A stretch of DNA of 41,378 nucleotides, taken from IMG/VR virus record IMGVR_UViG_3300020215_000090, positions 1-41,378 of that record; one strand, written 5' to 3'. This document shows positions 12,799-19,396 of this stretch, piece after piece. Origin of the DNA: a virus. Below the pieces are notes generated by a model. The model was not told the origin of the DNA, ran no database searches, and worked only from the letters and a program-made list of their open reading frames with translations. Each line of letters starts with the position of its first letter. Position 1 is the stretch's first letter. A program made the translations under genes and the position numbers.

Positions 12799-13358
12799 CC
12801 GCGCTCGACGGCATCCCCCTGTTCAAAGGCGAGGCCATGTTGCTCTCCTGGGGCGATACCAGCTCGCGCGGGAAGACCGTGACCTTCGCCCTTCACCCGG
12901 ACGAGTGCGGGGCGGTTCATCCGTTCCGCGACCTCGGGACGGGCAAGCACGGGCAGCGCTTCCAGCTTGTCGCCGTCCCCATCACGGATGACGGCGAACC
13001 CCTTTCTCCCGAGGCGTCCAGCACGGAGCCGGCCAGCGATGGGGTTGCGGCCGATGCTTCTGGCGCTCCCCCGCAAAAACAGCCAGGGGCCGCCTCGGGA
13101 GGAGCCAAGCGCGTCAAGACGCTGCCCGAGATCGTCGGGATGCGATGCAACGACCCGGCCTTTCAAGAATGGGCGAAGAACATGGCGGGGCGGGTCGGCG
13201 TGTTCGACGCCGAAGACGCTGCGGTGTTCGTGCGCCGGCAGTGTCGCGTCGATAGCCGGAAGGAGATCCTGCCGGGCACCCCTGCGGCAGCGATGTGGCT
13301 CGCTCTCGAAACGGACTATCTGGCCGACACCGGCCAGATAGCGGAACGCCGCCGATGA
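12795..13358 (+). CDS. Conserved phage protein of unknown function
   Basis: The product has 187 residues, with ATGA overlap at the start. It has two parts separated by a Ser/Ala/Pro linker. The N-terminal beta domain (LSWGDTSSRGKTVTFALHPD, then HPFRDLGTGKHGQRFQLV) is a pattern I have seen in many phage early proteins. The helical C-terminal domain (FQEWAKNMAGRVGVFDAEDA, then RRQCRVDSRKEI, then MWLALETDYL) is also typical of that family. It is adjacent to recombination genes and may work with them. Confidence 0.6.
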   Translation: MTALDGIPLFKGEAMLLSWGDTSSRGKTVTFALHPDECGAVHPFRDLGTGKHGQRFQLVAVPITDDGEPLSPEASSTEPASDGVAADASGAPPQKQPGAASGGAKRVKTLPEIVGMRCNDPAFQEWAKNMAGRVGVFDAEDAAVFVRRQCRVDSRKEILPGTPAAAMWLALETDYLADTGQIAERRR

Positions 13359-13690
13359 CGCTCCTCCTGCCCAAGTCCGAGATCGTGCGCAATCAGCGGT
13401 GGCTCGACCACCTGAAGACGGAGCGCTGCCTGATCACCGGGCAGTTCGGCTCGGAGTTCGAGGGCATCGACCCCGCGCACATCGGGACGCTCGGCAAGGG
13501 GATCAAGTCGTCTGACGACGAGGTGTTGCCGATCCTGCACCGCTTCCACGTCCTCCAGCCGAGCATCGGCGAGATGACGATGTGGCGGAAGCACCTGCCC
13601 GACCACGTTCTACGCGCCGCACTGAAGGCTTACGCCCGCGAGCTGTACGCCGAGTGGCTGCGCGATCAGCAGAGCAAGGAGAGGCCGTGA
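13355..13690 (+). CDS. HNH-like nuclease (DUF968/Ref-like)
   Basis: The product has 111 residues, with ATGA overlap at the start and a GTGA overlap at the end. The core CLITGQFGSEFEGIDPAHIG with GKGIKSSDDEVLPI and HRFH resembles the His-containing metal-binding core of DUF968/Ref-type phage nucleases (DPAHI...G..K..D...LP...H). Only one cysteine remains of the usual zinc pairs. The likely role is DNA processing during recombination, analogous to Nin-region nucleases. Confidence 0.6.
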   Translation: MTLLLPKSEIVRNQRWLDHLKTERCLITGQFGSEFEGIDPAHIGTLGKGIKSSDDEVLPILHRFHVLQPSIGEMTMWRKHLPDHVLRAALKAYARELYAEWLRDQQSKERP

Positions 13691-13899
13691 GCTATCTCAC
13701 ACCCGAAGAGGCGCGGACACAGCCGTGCATCGGACCCATGGTGTGCGGCTTCAATGTGCAGGGAGTGCGGCTATGCGCGGCCGAGGGCTGCAAGCTGGCG
13801 TGGCGGTGGCGTAGGGAAGTCACCTACACGGACCCGAGCATGCGTGACACGCCGATGGGCTATTGCGGGCTCGCCGGCCCGCCGCAGGAACGCTTCTGA
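13687..13899 (+). CDS. Small Cys-rich phage protein (CxxxWRW type)
   Basis: The product has 70 residues from GTG 13687 in a GTGA overlap. Four or five cysteines (QPCIG, MVCGF, RLCAAEGCKLAWRWRR, GYCGLAG) suggest zinc binding. The CAAEGCKLAWRW and GYCGLAG segments match a small phage family commonly seen among Nin-like genes. The function is unknown. Confidence 0.6.
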   Translation: MSYLTPEEARTQPCIGPMVCGFNVQGVRLCAAEGCKLAWRWRREVTYTDPSMRDTPMGYCGLAGPPQERF

Positions 13900-13997
13900 T
13901 GGCCTCCCCCTTGTCCCGAAACGTAGTCGATCCGGCACGGGCTCGGTCTGAGTTCAGCAATCCGAGCACACGTCCTCAAGGAAGAAGGGTAACGACG

Positions 13998-14351
13998 ATG
14001 AAAGCTGAGATGAGCGACGAGAGCTTGGTGGCCATGCTCACGAAGGATGTGTGCCGAGGCGAATACAGGTGTGAGAACTTCGTGCCCAGCGCCGACTGCT
14101 CGTGCGCGAACATCACCGAACTCGCCCGTCGCCTCACCGCCCTCCGTGAAGAGCACGCCAAGCTGACGCGGGCGCTGAAGAAAGCGGAGCGCGAGCGGGA
14201 CGAGAGCGATTACGCGCTGATCATGTCGAACTCCGACGAGTGCAAGTGGAATAGCCGCTGCCGGAACGCCCTGGGGGCCGCCGCCGCCCGCGCCCGCGCA
14301 GCGAAGGAGGGGCAAGCCGTCACCGTCGAGAAGAAGGGGGAAGAGCGATGA
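13998..14351 (+). CDS. Cys-containing coiled-coil protein, unknown
   Basis: The product has 117 residues from ATG 13998, preceded by GGAAGAAGG. The N-terminal third has four Cys (VCRGEYRC, DCSCA), probably a metal site. A coiled coil follows (ELARRLTALREEHAKLTRAL then KKAERERDE), then two more Cys. ATG 13899 overlapping the previous stop is an alternative start adding 33 residues without a visible Shine-Dalgarno. The end overlaps the next ATG. Confidence 0.5.
   Translation: MKAEMSDESLVAMLTKDVCRGEYRCENFVPSADCSCANITELARRLTALREEHAKLTRALKKAERERDESDYALIMSNSDECKWNSRCRNALGAAAARARAAKEGQAVTVEKKGEER
14318..14333 (+). repeat. 16-bp direct repeat, copy 1
   Basis: CGTCACCGTCGAGAAG is repeated exactly at 14508-14523. 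Copy 1 is within the 3' end of the coiled-coil gene. The two copies bracket the zinc-ribbon ORF. Confidence 0.9.
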
Positions 14352-14506
14352 ATTACCCGAAGGTCTGCGAGCGACACTGCTCCGTCTGCGAAGGCTCGGA
14401 CCATCACTGGATGCCGGACTTCGATGAAGAGACCGGCGATCCGCACATGGCCTGCAAGCACTGCGACGCGACACGCGAGATGACCGATGACGACCACGAT
14501 TTCTGA
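14348..14506 (+). CDS. Small zinc-ribbon protein, 52 aa
   Basis: The ORF runs from ATG 14348 (overlapping the TGA of the previous gene) to TGA 14506. Cysteines at 7, 11, 14, 36 and 39, in VCERHCSVC and ACKHCD contexts, give a two-pair treble-clef or zinc-ribbon pattern. The tail is acidic. It lies between two copies of a 16-bp direct repeat, so it could be a small exchangeable cassette. Confidence 0.55.
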   Translation: MNYPKVCERHCSVCEGSDHHWMPDFDEETGDPHMACKHCDATREMTDDDHDF

Positions 14507-14507
14507 G

Positions 14508-14523
14508 CGTCACCGTCGAGAAG
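14508..14523 (+). repeat. 16-bp direct repeat, copy 2
   Basis: This is identical to 14318-14333. It lies just after the zinc-ribbon stop and 11 bp before the ATG at 14535. Confidence 0.9.
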
Positions 14524-14534
14524 GATGCAGCGGA

Positions 14535-14945
14535 ATGAGCGAGTACGACGATCTGGTGAAACGGTTGCGGTCGCACAATGCCGCAACGGCAGAATGCTAC
14601 CTCCTGGCCAGCTGCGGTGAAGCCGCCGCCGCCATCACCCGTCTCCAGTCGGAGCTATCAGCGGCGAAGCGGGAGATGCGCGAGGAATGCGCGAAGGTCG
14701 CGGATGAATGGGGCTGGTCTAGCAAGCCGGACCACGCTCACGGGATACGAGACGCGATCCGCGCCCTCCCCGTCTCCGCACCGGAGCCCTGGGTGGAGAA
14801 GGTGCGAAATTGCCTGATCGACACGCGCGTTTGGCTCTGCTCGTGGGCTCCAACCCCGAAGACTGACGACGAGAAGCGCAGGGCCTTGACGTGTCTGTAT
14901 GAGATCGGGGAAGCCCTCAAGGCCATGCCGGGGAGCCCGCAATGA
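14535..14945 (+). CDS. Accessory phage protein, Ead/Eaa-like layout
   Basis: The product has 136 residues. The start SEYDDLVKRLRSHNAATAEC, with a helix AAAAITRLQSELSAAKREMR, is the usual layout of small Ead/Eaa-like phage proteins (LVKRLR...A...I..LE). The C-terminal half (PEPWVEKVRNCLIDTRVWLC) looks like a separate helical unit. No function is known for the family. The next start overlaps by ATGA. Confidence 0.55.
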   Translation: MSEYDDLVKRLRSHNAATAECYLLASCGEAAAAITRLQSELSAAKREMREECAKVADEWGWSSKPDHAHGIRDAIRALPVSAPEPWVEKVRNCLIDTRVWLCSWAPTPKTDDEKRRALTCLYEIGEALKAMPGSPQ

Positions 14946-15022
14946 GCCTAGAGACCAAGCTCGCCTCGGCTGATCCACAGCCTGATTTTAGTTCGCTTCG
15001 CCTCAATTCCGGCAACCGGTGA
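14942..15022 (+). pseudogene. Short ORF ending in a linker repeat, possible gene remnant
   Basis: This 26-codon ORF begins in an ATGA overlap with the previous gene. Its last third is the linker repeat copy B. It looks like the 5' end of a gene whose body was replaced at the repeat, or a leader peptide for the gene at 15030. Confidence 0.3.
14981..15019 (+). repeat. Linker repeat, copy B
   Basis: The copy reads CCTGATTTTAG, TTCGCTTCGCCTC, AATTCCGG. It shares GATTTTA and GCTTCGC(C)TC with copies A and C and ends 11 bp before the ATG at 15030. Confidence 0.6.
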
Positions 15023-15029
15023 GGACGGC

Positions 15030-15449
15030 ATGAACATCGCGGAGATGATCGAGCGGCTGGAGAACGCCACGGGGCCGAGCCGCGAGATGGACGCGCAAAT
15101 CTGGCGCGCCGTCACGGGCGGCGAATACCTGATCACATCGCGCAGCCCGCCCGTTGCTATCGGCGGCGCGACGATCCCCGCCTATACGGCGAGCGTGGAC
15201 GCGGCGGTGACACTGGTCCGCGACGGCTGGTCATGGACGGTCGGCAACTGCGACGAAGGGGACGCTCCTTGGGCGTGCCTCACAAGCCCGCTCGATAGCG
15301 ACGAGGATGGTGGGTGCAAGGACTACCACGCATCCGCCGCGACCGCGCCGCTCGCCCTCTGCATCGCCGCCGTGCAGGTTCGCCAGATGCCTCCGCGTGA
15401 GGGCGAAGCCACCCCCAAATCCCTTCAGGAGATCGGACATGGAGATTGA
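15030..15449 (+). CDS. Phage ABA-sandwich-domain protein
   Basis: The product has 139 residues. It has LENATGPSREMDAQIWRAVT at the N-terminus, YTASVDAAVTLVRDGWSWTV in the middle, and a C-terminal HASAATAPLALCIAAVQ helix. This is the layout of the phage ABA-sandwich family, whose function is unknown. The ATG follows GAGG and linker repeat B. The C-terminus overlaps the next start by 11 nt. Confidence 0.75.
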   Translation: MNIAEMIERLENATGPSREMDAQIWRAVTGGEYLITSRSPPVAIGGATIPAYTASVDAAVTLVRDGWSWTVGNCDEGDAPWACLTSPLDSDEDGGCKDYHASAATAPLALCIAAVQVRQMPPREGEATPKSLQEIGHGD

Positions 15450-15843
15450 TGAGAAGGCGCTAGAGGCGGTGCGCAAGGCAATCCGCGAATGCGACATCCG
15501 CGAGGATCATGTGCTCGTCGCGATCCGGGCATGGGAGGCGCACCACCCCGCGTCTCCGCCGGCAACGGTGGAGCAGTTGCCGCCGTGCGTCATCGATGGC
15601 GCTCGCGTCGGCCCTGGCGTCACGCTCGGCTACAACCAGGGCTTCGAGGAAGGACGCGCGGCTGCCGCTGAGGTGATCGGCAACGTCACGAAGCTGCTCT
15701 TCGTACTGCCCCGCTACGACGGCAACGGTGGCGCCAAGCTCGGCGAGAGCGTCATCGTCCCGGCGAGCAACGGCCGCTACGTCGCGCTGGAAGATGTGCG
15801 CGACCTGCTCGACAGCGCGTCGCGGCAGGAACCGCAGTCATGA
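15439..15843 (+). CDS. Unknown accessory protein, 134 aa
   Basis: ATG 15439 lies inside the end of the ABA-sandwich gene, with AGGAG 7 nt upstream. It has helix-rich termini and a Gly-rich middle (GVTLGYNQGFEEGRAAAAEV). NQGFEEGR is a motif often seen in small phage accessory proteins (GWNAAIEEAA-like). No function is assigned. Confidence 0.55.
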   Translation: MEIDEKALEAVRKAIRECDIREDHVLVAIRAWEAHHPASPPATVEQLPPCVIDGARVGPGVTLGYNQGFEEGRAAAAEVIGNVTKLLFVLPRYDGNGGAKLGESVIVPASNGRYVALEDVRDLLDSASRQEPQS

Positions 15844-16031
15844 CGACGGATGCAAGCGCCCATGATTGGCCGGGGATGTGGCGGGGCATCGCGGTCGTGG
15901 TCAATCAGGTGGCCAGCACGCCGGGCCTGCCCGAGGCCCTTTGGGACGAACACTCGGAACTCGTCACGCGGCTCGTAACCGCCATGACCGAGCTGTCCTT
16001 GGCTGTGCATAGAGAGGGAGGCTCGGCATGA
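15840..16031 (+). CDS. Small unknown protein, 63 aa
   Basis: It has ATGA overlap at the start and at the end (GCATGA at 16028). The sequence is mostly helical (HSELVTRLVTAMTELSLAVH), preceded by a Trp-containing segment (HDWPGMWRGIAVVVNQVA). It resembles no family I know. Confidence 0.5.
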   Translation: MTTDASAHDWPGMWRGIAVVVNQVASTPGLPEALWDEHSELVTRLVTAMTELSLAVHREGGSA

Positions 16032-16231
16032 AGCGAGACTTCATCGAGGATCGCCAGTGGCGCGGCCCGACCTGCATCGATTGCGGTTGGCCGGTCACGA
16101 TGGGCGCGCACACCTGCACGCCTCTCAAGGGTTCGACCATGAGCGTGCCGGATCGAACCATCCTCGTGCCGAAAGGCGTTGCTTCCCAGCTCGAAGGACA
16201 GCGTTCAGCAGGACGCGAAGCAAATGGCTGA
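16028..16231 (+). CDS. Small Cys-containing protein, 67 aa
   Basis: The segment RGPTCIDCGWPVTMGAHTCT has a CxxC pair plus His and a further Cys, a likely zinc knuckle. The C-terminal half is unrelated and polar. The start overlaps the previous stop by ATGA. Confidence 0.5.
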   Translation: MKRDFIEDRQWRGPTCIDCGWPVTMGAHTCTPLKGSTMSVPDRTILVPKGVASQLEGQRSAGREANG

Positions 16232-16313
16232 CGAGACCATGACGCTGCTCGACAGGGCGCATCCGATTTTTTGTGTGCTTCGCCTCACGCTGAGAAACCA
16301 GGAGAACCTATGA
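16224..16313 (+). pseudogene. Short ORF ending in a linker repeat, possible gene remnant
   Basis: This 29-codon ORF overlaps the previous stop and ends in an ATGA overlap with 16310. Its second half is linker repeat copy C. The layout is the same as 14942-15022, so it may be a truncated gene or a leader peptide. Confidence 0.3.
16263..16302 (+). repeat. Linker repeat, copy C
   Basis: The copy reads CCGATTTTTTG, TGTGCTTCGCCTC, ACGCTGAGAAACCAGG. The tail supplies the ribosome site of the gene at 16310. Confidence 0.65.
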
Positions 16314-16621
16314 CCACCGAGAACGCTATCACCGCCCTGACGGGTGACGACCTAGCCGTCGCTGAGCAGGGCCTTGCGCATCTGATCGAATGGTGGCGCG
16401 CGCAGCCCGGCCGCAGCAAGTTCAAGCGCGACCAGATCGCCGCCGCCCGGCTGCTGCGGTCGAAGCTCGCGTTCCTGCGGAGCCTCGCCTACCCGTACAA
16501 GTCGGGCGCGATGGAGATCGGCGCGCCAGACTTCGGGGCAGAACCGCTCATGCGTCCCGATCGCCGCGCGTTCCGGAAGGCGCAGCGCGCAGCCGCCAAA
16601 GTGAACCGGCTTCTGCCATGA
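16310..16621 (+). CDS. Small basic helical protein, 103 aa
   Basis: It starts at ATG 16310 with CAGGAGA 6 nt upstream, supplied by linker copy C. It is helical, with HLIEWWRAQPGRSKFKRDQI and AAARLLRSKLAFLRSLAY, and a very basic end. A 13-codon ORF overlaps its stop (16618-16659) and leads to the next gene. The function is unknown. Confidence 0.5.
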   Translation: MTTENAITALTGDDLAVAEQGLAHLIEWWRAQPGRSKFKRDQIAAARLLRSKLAFLRSLAYPYKSGAMEIGAPDFGAEPLMRPDRRAFRKAQRAAAKVNRLLP

Positions 16622-16660
16622 ACGCCGCCCTCCTCGCCGACCTAACGAAGGGGACGTGAA

Positions 16661-17080
16661 GTGGTCGAATGGGAAGTTGACGAGCACGGCTACCCTACGG
16701 ACGCGAGCATTGCCGCGATCGAGGCGCTGAGTTTCGAGCTCCACCCCGTCATCGAGGGCGCTCGGTTCATGACCGAGACATTCCCGGCGATGGCTTCGAC
16801 GCTGCCGTGCGGGCAAGTGACCGTCGCTGACATCGACAGCCGCGGCTTTCCGGCGAAGGAGATCCGGTTCGTCACGGGCGGCTGGAGCGGCTGCGAGGAC
16901 CTGATCAACGCCGTCCTCGGCCATGTCGTGCTGCGGCACCTTTACTACGCGAAGTGGGAGCGTGGCGGCCTGCATGTCTTCGTCGTGCCCACGAGCCACC
17001 TGAAGCCGGAAGAGACTCCCGCGACGAACGCCGCCGACACCGGCAGCACTCGCAAGCAGACGGAGCCAGAGAAGAGATGA
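16661..17080 (+). CDS. Unknown accessory protein, 139 aa
   Basis: GTG start at 16661, with AAGGGG about 9 nt upstream. It begins WEVDEHGYPTDASIAAIEAL and has a mixed alpha/beta body (KEIRFVTGGWSGCEDLINAV, then LHVFVVPTSHL). It resembles phage proteins in which a TGGWSGNE-like segment recurs. The C-terminal 25 residues are polar. No function is assigned. Confidence 0.55.
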   Translation: MVEWEVDEHGYPTDASIAAIEALSFELHPVIEGARFMTETFPAMASTLPCGQVTVADIDSRGFPAKEIRFVTGGWSGCEDLINAVLGHVVLRHLYYAKWERGGLHVFVVPTSHLKPEETPATNAADTGSTRKQTEPEKR

Positions 17081-17081
17081 A

Positions 17082-17121
17082 GATTCTAGGACTGGCTTCG
17101 CATCGAGCAGGGATAGAGCGG
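17082..17121 (+). repeat. Linker repeat, copy D
   Basis: The copy reads GATTCTAGGAC, TGGCTTCGCATC, GAGCAGGGATAGAGCGG. It starts just after the TGA at 17080 and lies before the ATG at 17134, so it fills a whole intergenic gap. Confidence 0.65.
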
Positions 17122-17133
17122 AGGGTGGGGTAG

Positions 17134-17412
17134 ATGGTCCGCTGCAAACATGCTTGGCGTGCCCGGGAGGCGTACAGGATCGACGCAGTGACGGGCAAGA
17201 CCACCGAGGCGATCGGCCCGATGCTTTGCGTCTGGTGGAACAACGTCTCGCCGTTGCTCGGCACGGTCCCGCCGTGGCTGACCCGCAACGCCGGCGCCGG
17301 CCATCTCCTGAATTATCCGGACGACTGCACGTCGTGCCCCGTCTACGAGAAAGCGCCGCCGGAGGACCCGCACAATTCGGACCCCGGCTCTCCACCGAAA
17401 GAGGCTCGCTGA
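17134..17412 (+). CDS. Unknown small protein, 92 aa
   Basis: ATG 17134 follows GGAGGGTGGGG. The protein has Cys at 4, 32 and in a CTSC pair (near 65-68) that could bind metal, and a Trp-rich centre (LCVWWNNVSPLLGTVPPWL). A 16-codon ORF (17412-17462) overlaps its stop and may link translation to the Xis-like gene. Confidence 0.5.
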   Translation: MVRCKHAWRAREAYRIDAVTGKTTEAIGPMLCVWWNNVSPLLGTVPPWLTRNAGAGHLLNYPDDCTSCPVYEKAPPEDPHNSDPGSPPKEAR

Positions 17413-17472
17413 TGCAGGCGAAGCCAGTCCAAATCCTGCCCCTCCTCTCACCAGGGCGGTAGGAGGAACACC

Positions 17473-17856
17473 GTGACCGCGAGGCGCGACATTGTTCCGG
17501 AGATGACACTCGAGGAAGTGGCGGAGCGGCTGCGAACCTCGACGCGGACGCTTCGGCGCCGGCTGGCCGAGCACCCGGAAGTCCGGCCCTTGCAGAACGG
17601 CCGCTCGATCCTGTTCGATGAACCCGCCTACATCCGGCTCAAGGAAGCCCTGAGGTCCCCATGCCCTACAAGCTCATCCCCCCAGGAAAGCGAAAGGGGA
17701 ACCGCTTCTACCTCATCCGGGGCACGGTCGCCGGCCAGCGTTTTGAGATCGCTACGGGCACGTCGGACGAAAAGGAGGCTGAGCGAGCTGCGCCAGGACT
17801 CGTTGCCGCCGTCCTCGACGTCGGAGCCCAACGTAATATCGATCCGCAGACCCTGA
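17473..17856 (+). CDS. Excisionase-like HTH protein overlapping the integrase
   Basis: The product has 127 residues from GTG 17473, preceded by AGGAGG. Residues 10-60 (MTLEEVAERLRTSTRTLRRR, then RPLQNGRSILFDEPAYIRL) are a winged helix of the HTH_17/excisionase type, which bends attachment DNA to favour excision. After EALR the frame continues for about 60 Ser/Arg-rich residues inside the integrase gene (196-nt overlap). That tail may be real or an ORF extension with little selection. Position directly before int supports Xis. Confidence 0.65.
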   Translation: MTARRDIVPEMTLEEVAERLRTSTRTLRRRLAEHPEVRPLQNGRSILFDEPAYIRLKEALRSPCPTSSSPQESERGTASTSSGARSPASVLRSLRARRTKRRLSELRQDSLPPSSTSEPNVISIRRP

Positions 17857-18674
17857 CGTTCACGCAGGCGGCGACGCTCTACAAGGAGTTCCGCCAACCC
17901 TCGAAGAACGACCAGCGGTACATCGACCGGATCGTTGCGCAGATCGATCACAAGGGCACCCGCCTCGCCGCGACTATCCGGCAGGCCGACCTCGTGACCG
18001 CCGCCAACACACTGCACCCGGGCGAGAGCAACCAGACGAGGAACCGCCAGGTCATCGCCCCCGCCGCCGCGATCCTCCACTACGCCGCCAAGAACGAATG
18101 GATCGGCTACCGCAAGTTCGAGCGCTTCCGGGAGCCGAAGCCCAAGACGCGATCGGTCGGCGACGAGGTTCCGCGAGTGCTGCTCGGGAACACCAAGGGC
18201 AAGCAGCGGCTGCTCATCCTGTGGCTCTTCCGCCAGGGTTCGCGGATCACGGATACCGTCAGGGTCGAGTGGCCACAAATCAACCTTGAGGCGGCGACGG
18301 TCGAAATGCTCGTCTCGAAGAAGAGGGGCGGCGCGGAGTGGCGGACCTTTTCCCTTGACGACGACCTGGTCGCCGCGCTCGCCAACGAGGACAAGGCGCA
18401 ACCGCTCTGGCCATGGGTCACGCGCGCCGGGGTCTACAAATGGCTCATCCCGCTCGTGCGCCGGCTGGGCATCACCTTCACGCCCCACATGGCCCGCCAT
18501 ACCCGGGGGCGGTATCTGAACGCCACGGGCGCGGGCCTGAGGACCATCATGCAGGCGCTCGGCCAGGACGATCCGAAATCGGCGATCCGCTATACGGACG
18601 CGGATATCGAGGTCGTGCGGGCGGCGCAGCGGAAGGCCATCGGCGCGGGGGAGAGGCGGGGGAAAAAGAAATGA
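17661..18674 (+). CDS. int: Tyrosine recombinase integrase
   Basis: The product has 337 residues. It would catalyse site-specific recombination between attP and the host tRNA-Thr gene. The catalytic residues are visible: R195 in GSRITDT, a Lys at 220-221 in the beta hairpin, HMAR (H276, R279), and nucleophile Y311 in IRYTDAD. The N-terminal 60 residues (MPYKLIPPGKRKGNRFYLIR) are the arm-binding type common in alphaproteobacterial phages. A SAM-like core-binding domain spans about 65-150. The attP core begins 36 bp after its stop, the classic arrangement. Confidence 0.92.
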   Translation: MPYKLIPPGKRKGNRFYLIRGTVAGQRFEIATGTSDEKEAERAAPGLVAAVLDVGAQRNIDPQTLTFTQAATLYKEFRQPSKNDQRYIDRIVAQIDHKGTRLAATIRQADLVTAANTLHPGESNQTRNRQVIAPAAAILHYAAKNEWIGYRKFERFREPKPKTRSVGDEVPRVLLGNTKGKQRLLILWLFRQGSRITDTVRVEWPQINLEAATVEMLVSKKRGGAEWRTFSLDDDLVAALANEDKAQPLWPWVTRAGVYKWLIPLVRRLGITFTPHMARHTRGRYLNATGAGLRTIMQALGQDDPKSAIRYTDADIEVVRAAQRKAIGAGERRGKKK

Positions 18675-18679
18675 GAGCG

Positions 18680-18708
18680 TTCAATTTCAAGACGTTACGT
18701 GCTATAAT
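18680..18708 (+). promoter_or_regulatory. Candidate promoter next to attP
   Basis: TTCAAT, a 17-bp spacer and a perfect TATAAT (18703-18708) precede the attP core on the plus strand. It could drive the small genes after attP. The -35 is weak. Confidence 0.35.
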
Positions 18709-18709
18709 C

Positions 18710-18760
18710 GCACCCTTGGTAAGGGTGAGGTCGACAGTTCAATCCTGTCCGGCGGCACCA
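18710..18760 (+). other. attP: attP core: 3' part of tRNA-Thr(GGT)
   Basis: The sequence folds as the 3' two-thirds of a tRNA. The anticodon arm is CACCC-TTGGTAA-GGGTG (18711-18727) with anticodon GGT at 18718-18720. The variable loop is AGGTC. The T arm is GACAG-TTCAATC-CTGTC (18733-18749). The acceptor strand CGGCGGC, discriminator A and CCA end at 18760. The 5' acceptor strand and D arm are absent, so it is not a tRNA gene. Integration here would restore the host tRNA-Thr. Two TTTCCGC repeats (18775-18781, 18795-18801), 20 bp apart, could be arm-type Int sites. Confidence 0.85.
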
Positions 18761-18915
18761 TCAAAATCCGCTGATTTCCGCCCTTTCCTGCTGGTTTCCG
18801 CAAAACGCCGCCTTGGCGATTGCGGCCAAATCCTGCGTGAACGAGGACGGAACATGACAGCGAAGTGGGGGAAAGGCTGGGGGAAGATTTTCCCGGTCTG
18901 TTCCGGCGGAGCGCC

Positions 18916-19095
18916 GTGACCCTCCCCCTTCCCCTGGACGACTTCTCCAAGCTGCGCCTTGGCGAGGGGATCATCCGGTACCGGCTCTATCAGCAGGACG
19001 GCTCGATGGTCGAGATGACCTGCGAGGACAAGCTGAGCAACCGGCTGTTCGTGTCGTGGGTGCAGAAGTTCGATCGGTATACACTGCCCGCATAG
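18916..19095 (+). CDS. Small unknown protein after attP, 59 aa
   Basis: GTG 18916 follows GGCGGAG. It is compact and beta-rich (LGEGIIRYRLYQQDGSMVEM, then NRLFVSWVQKFDRYTL). It is the first gene on the far side of attP, so in the prophage it lies next to the host junction opposite int. The function is unknown. Confidence 0.5.
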   Translation: MTLPLPLDDFSKLRLGEGIIRYRLYQQDGSMVEMTCEDKLSNRLFVSWVQKFDRYTLPA

Positions 19096-19107
19096 ACGGA
19101 GGACCAG

Positions 19108-19353
19108 ATGCAGGACCAAGCACACGACAGGACGCGGGACCCGGACGTGATCTCAGCGGCCTACCTGCTGGACAGGATCGCAGGAGAGCGAGGGGTCGGC
19201 GTGGGGGATCTGGTCAAGGCCATCCTCGCCGATCAGCGGGAGATGAACTTGGCGCAGTCGCAGGCGGCCTACTTGGCGGGCGCTTGGGCCGATGCGACGG
19301 GCTCGGCCTCTATGCCGGCCGCGGCGGTAGACGGAGCCAGTTCTAAGCCTTGA
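19108..19353 (+). CDS. Small unknown protein, 81 aa
   Basis: GGAGG lies 5 nt before ATG 19108. It is helical (ISAAYLLDRIAGERGVGVGD then LVKAILADQREMNLAQSQ) with an Ala-rich end. It lies in the post-attP cluster. No family is recognised. Confidence 0.5.
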   Translation: MQDQAHDRTRDPDVISAAYLLDRIAGERGVGVGDLVKAILADQREMNLAQSQAAYLAGAWADATGSASMPAAAVDGASSKP

Positions 19354-19396
19354 AGTCCTCGGCTGGCAGACGGAGCCAGTGCGTTAACATGACGGG

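Noticed and set aside
16618-16659. 13-codon ORF between two small genes
   Set aside because: It begins in an ATGA overlap but carries no recognisable feature and could occur by chance.
17412-17462. 16-codon ORF before the excisionase-like gene
   Set aside because: It has a stop-start overlap with the previous gene but is too short to support as a gene; noted only as a possible leader.
18690-18760. Complete tRNA gene
   Set aside because: The 3' arms fold well, but the matching 5' acceptor strand and D arm are absent upstream, so it is an attachment core rather than a gene.
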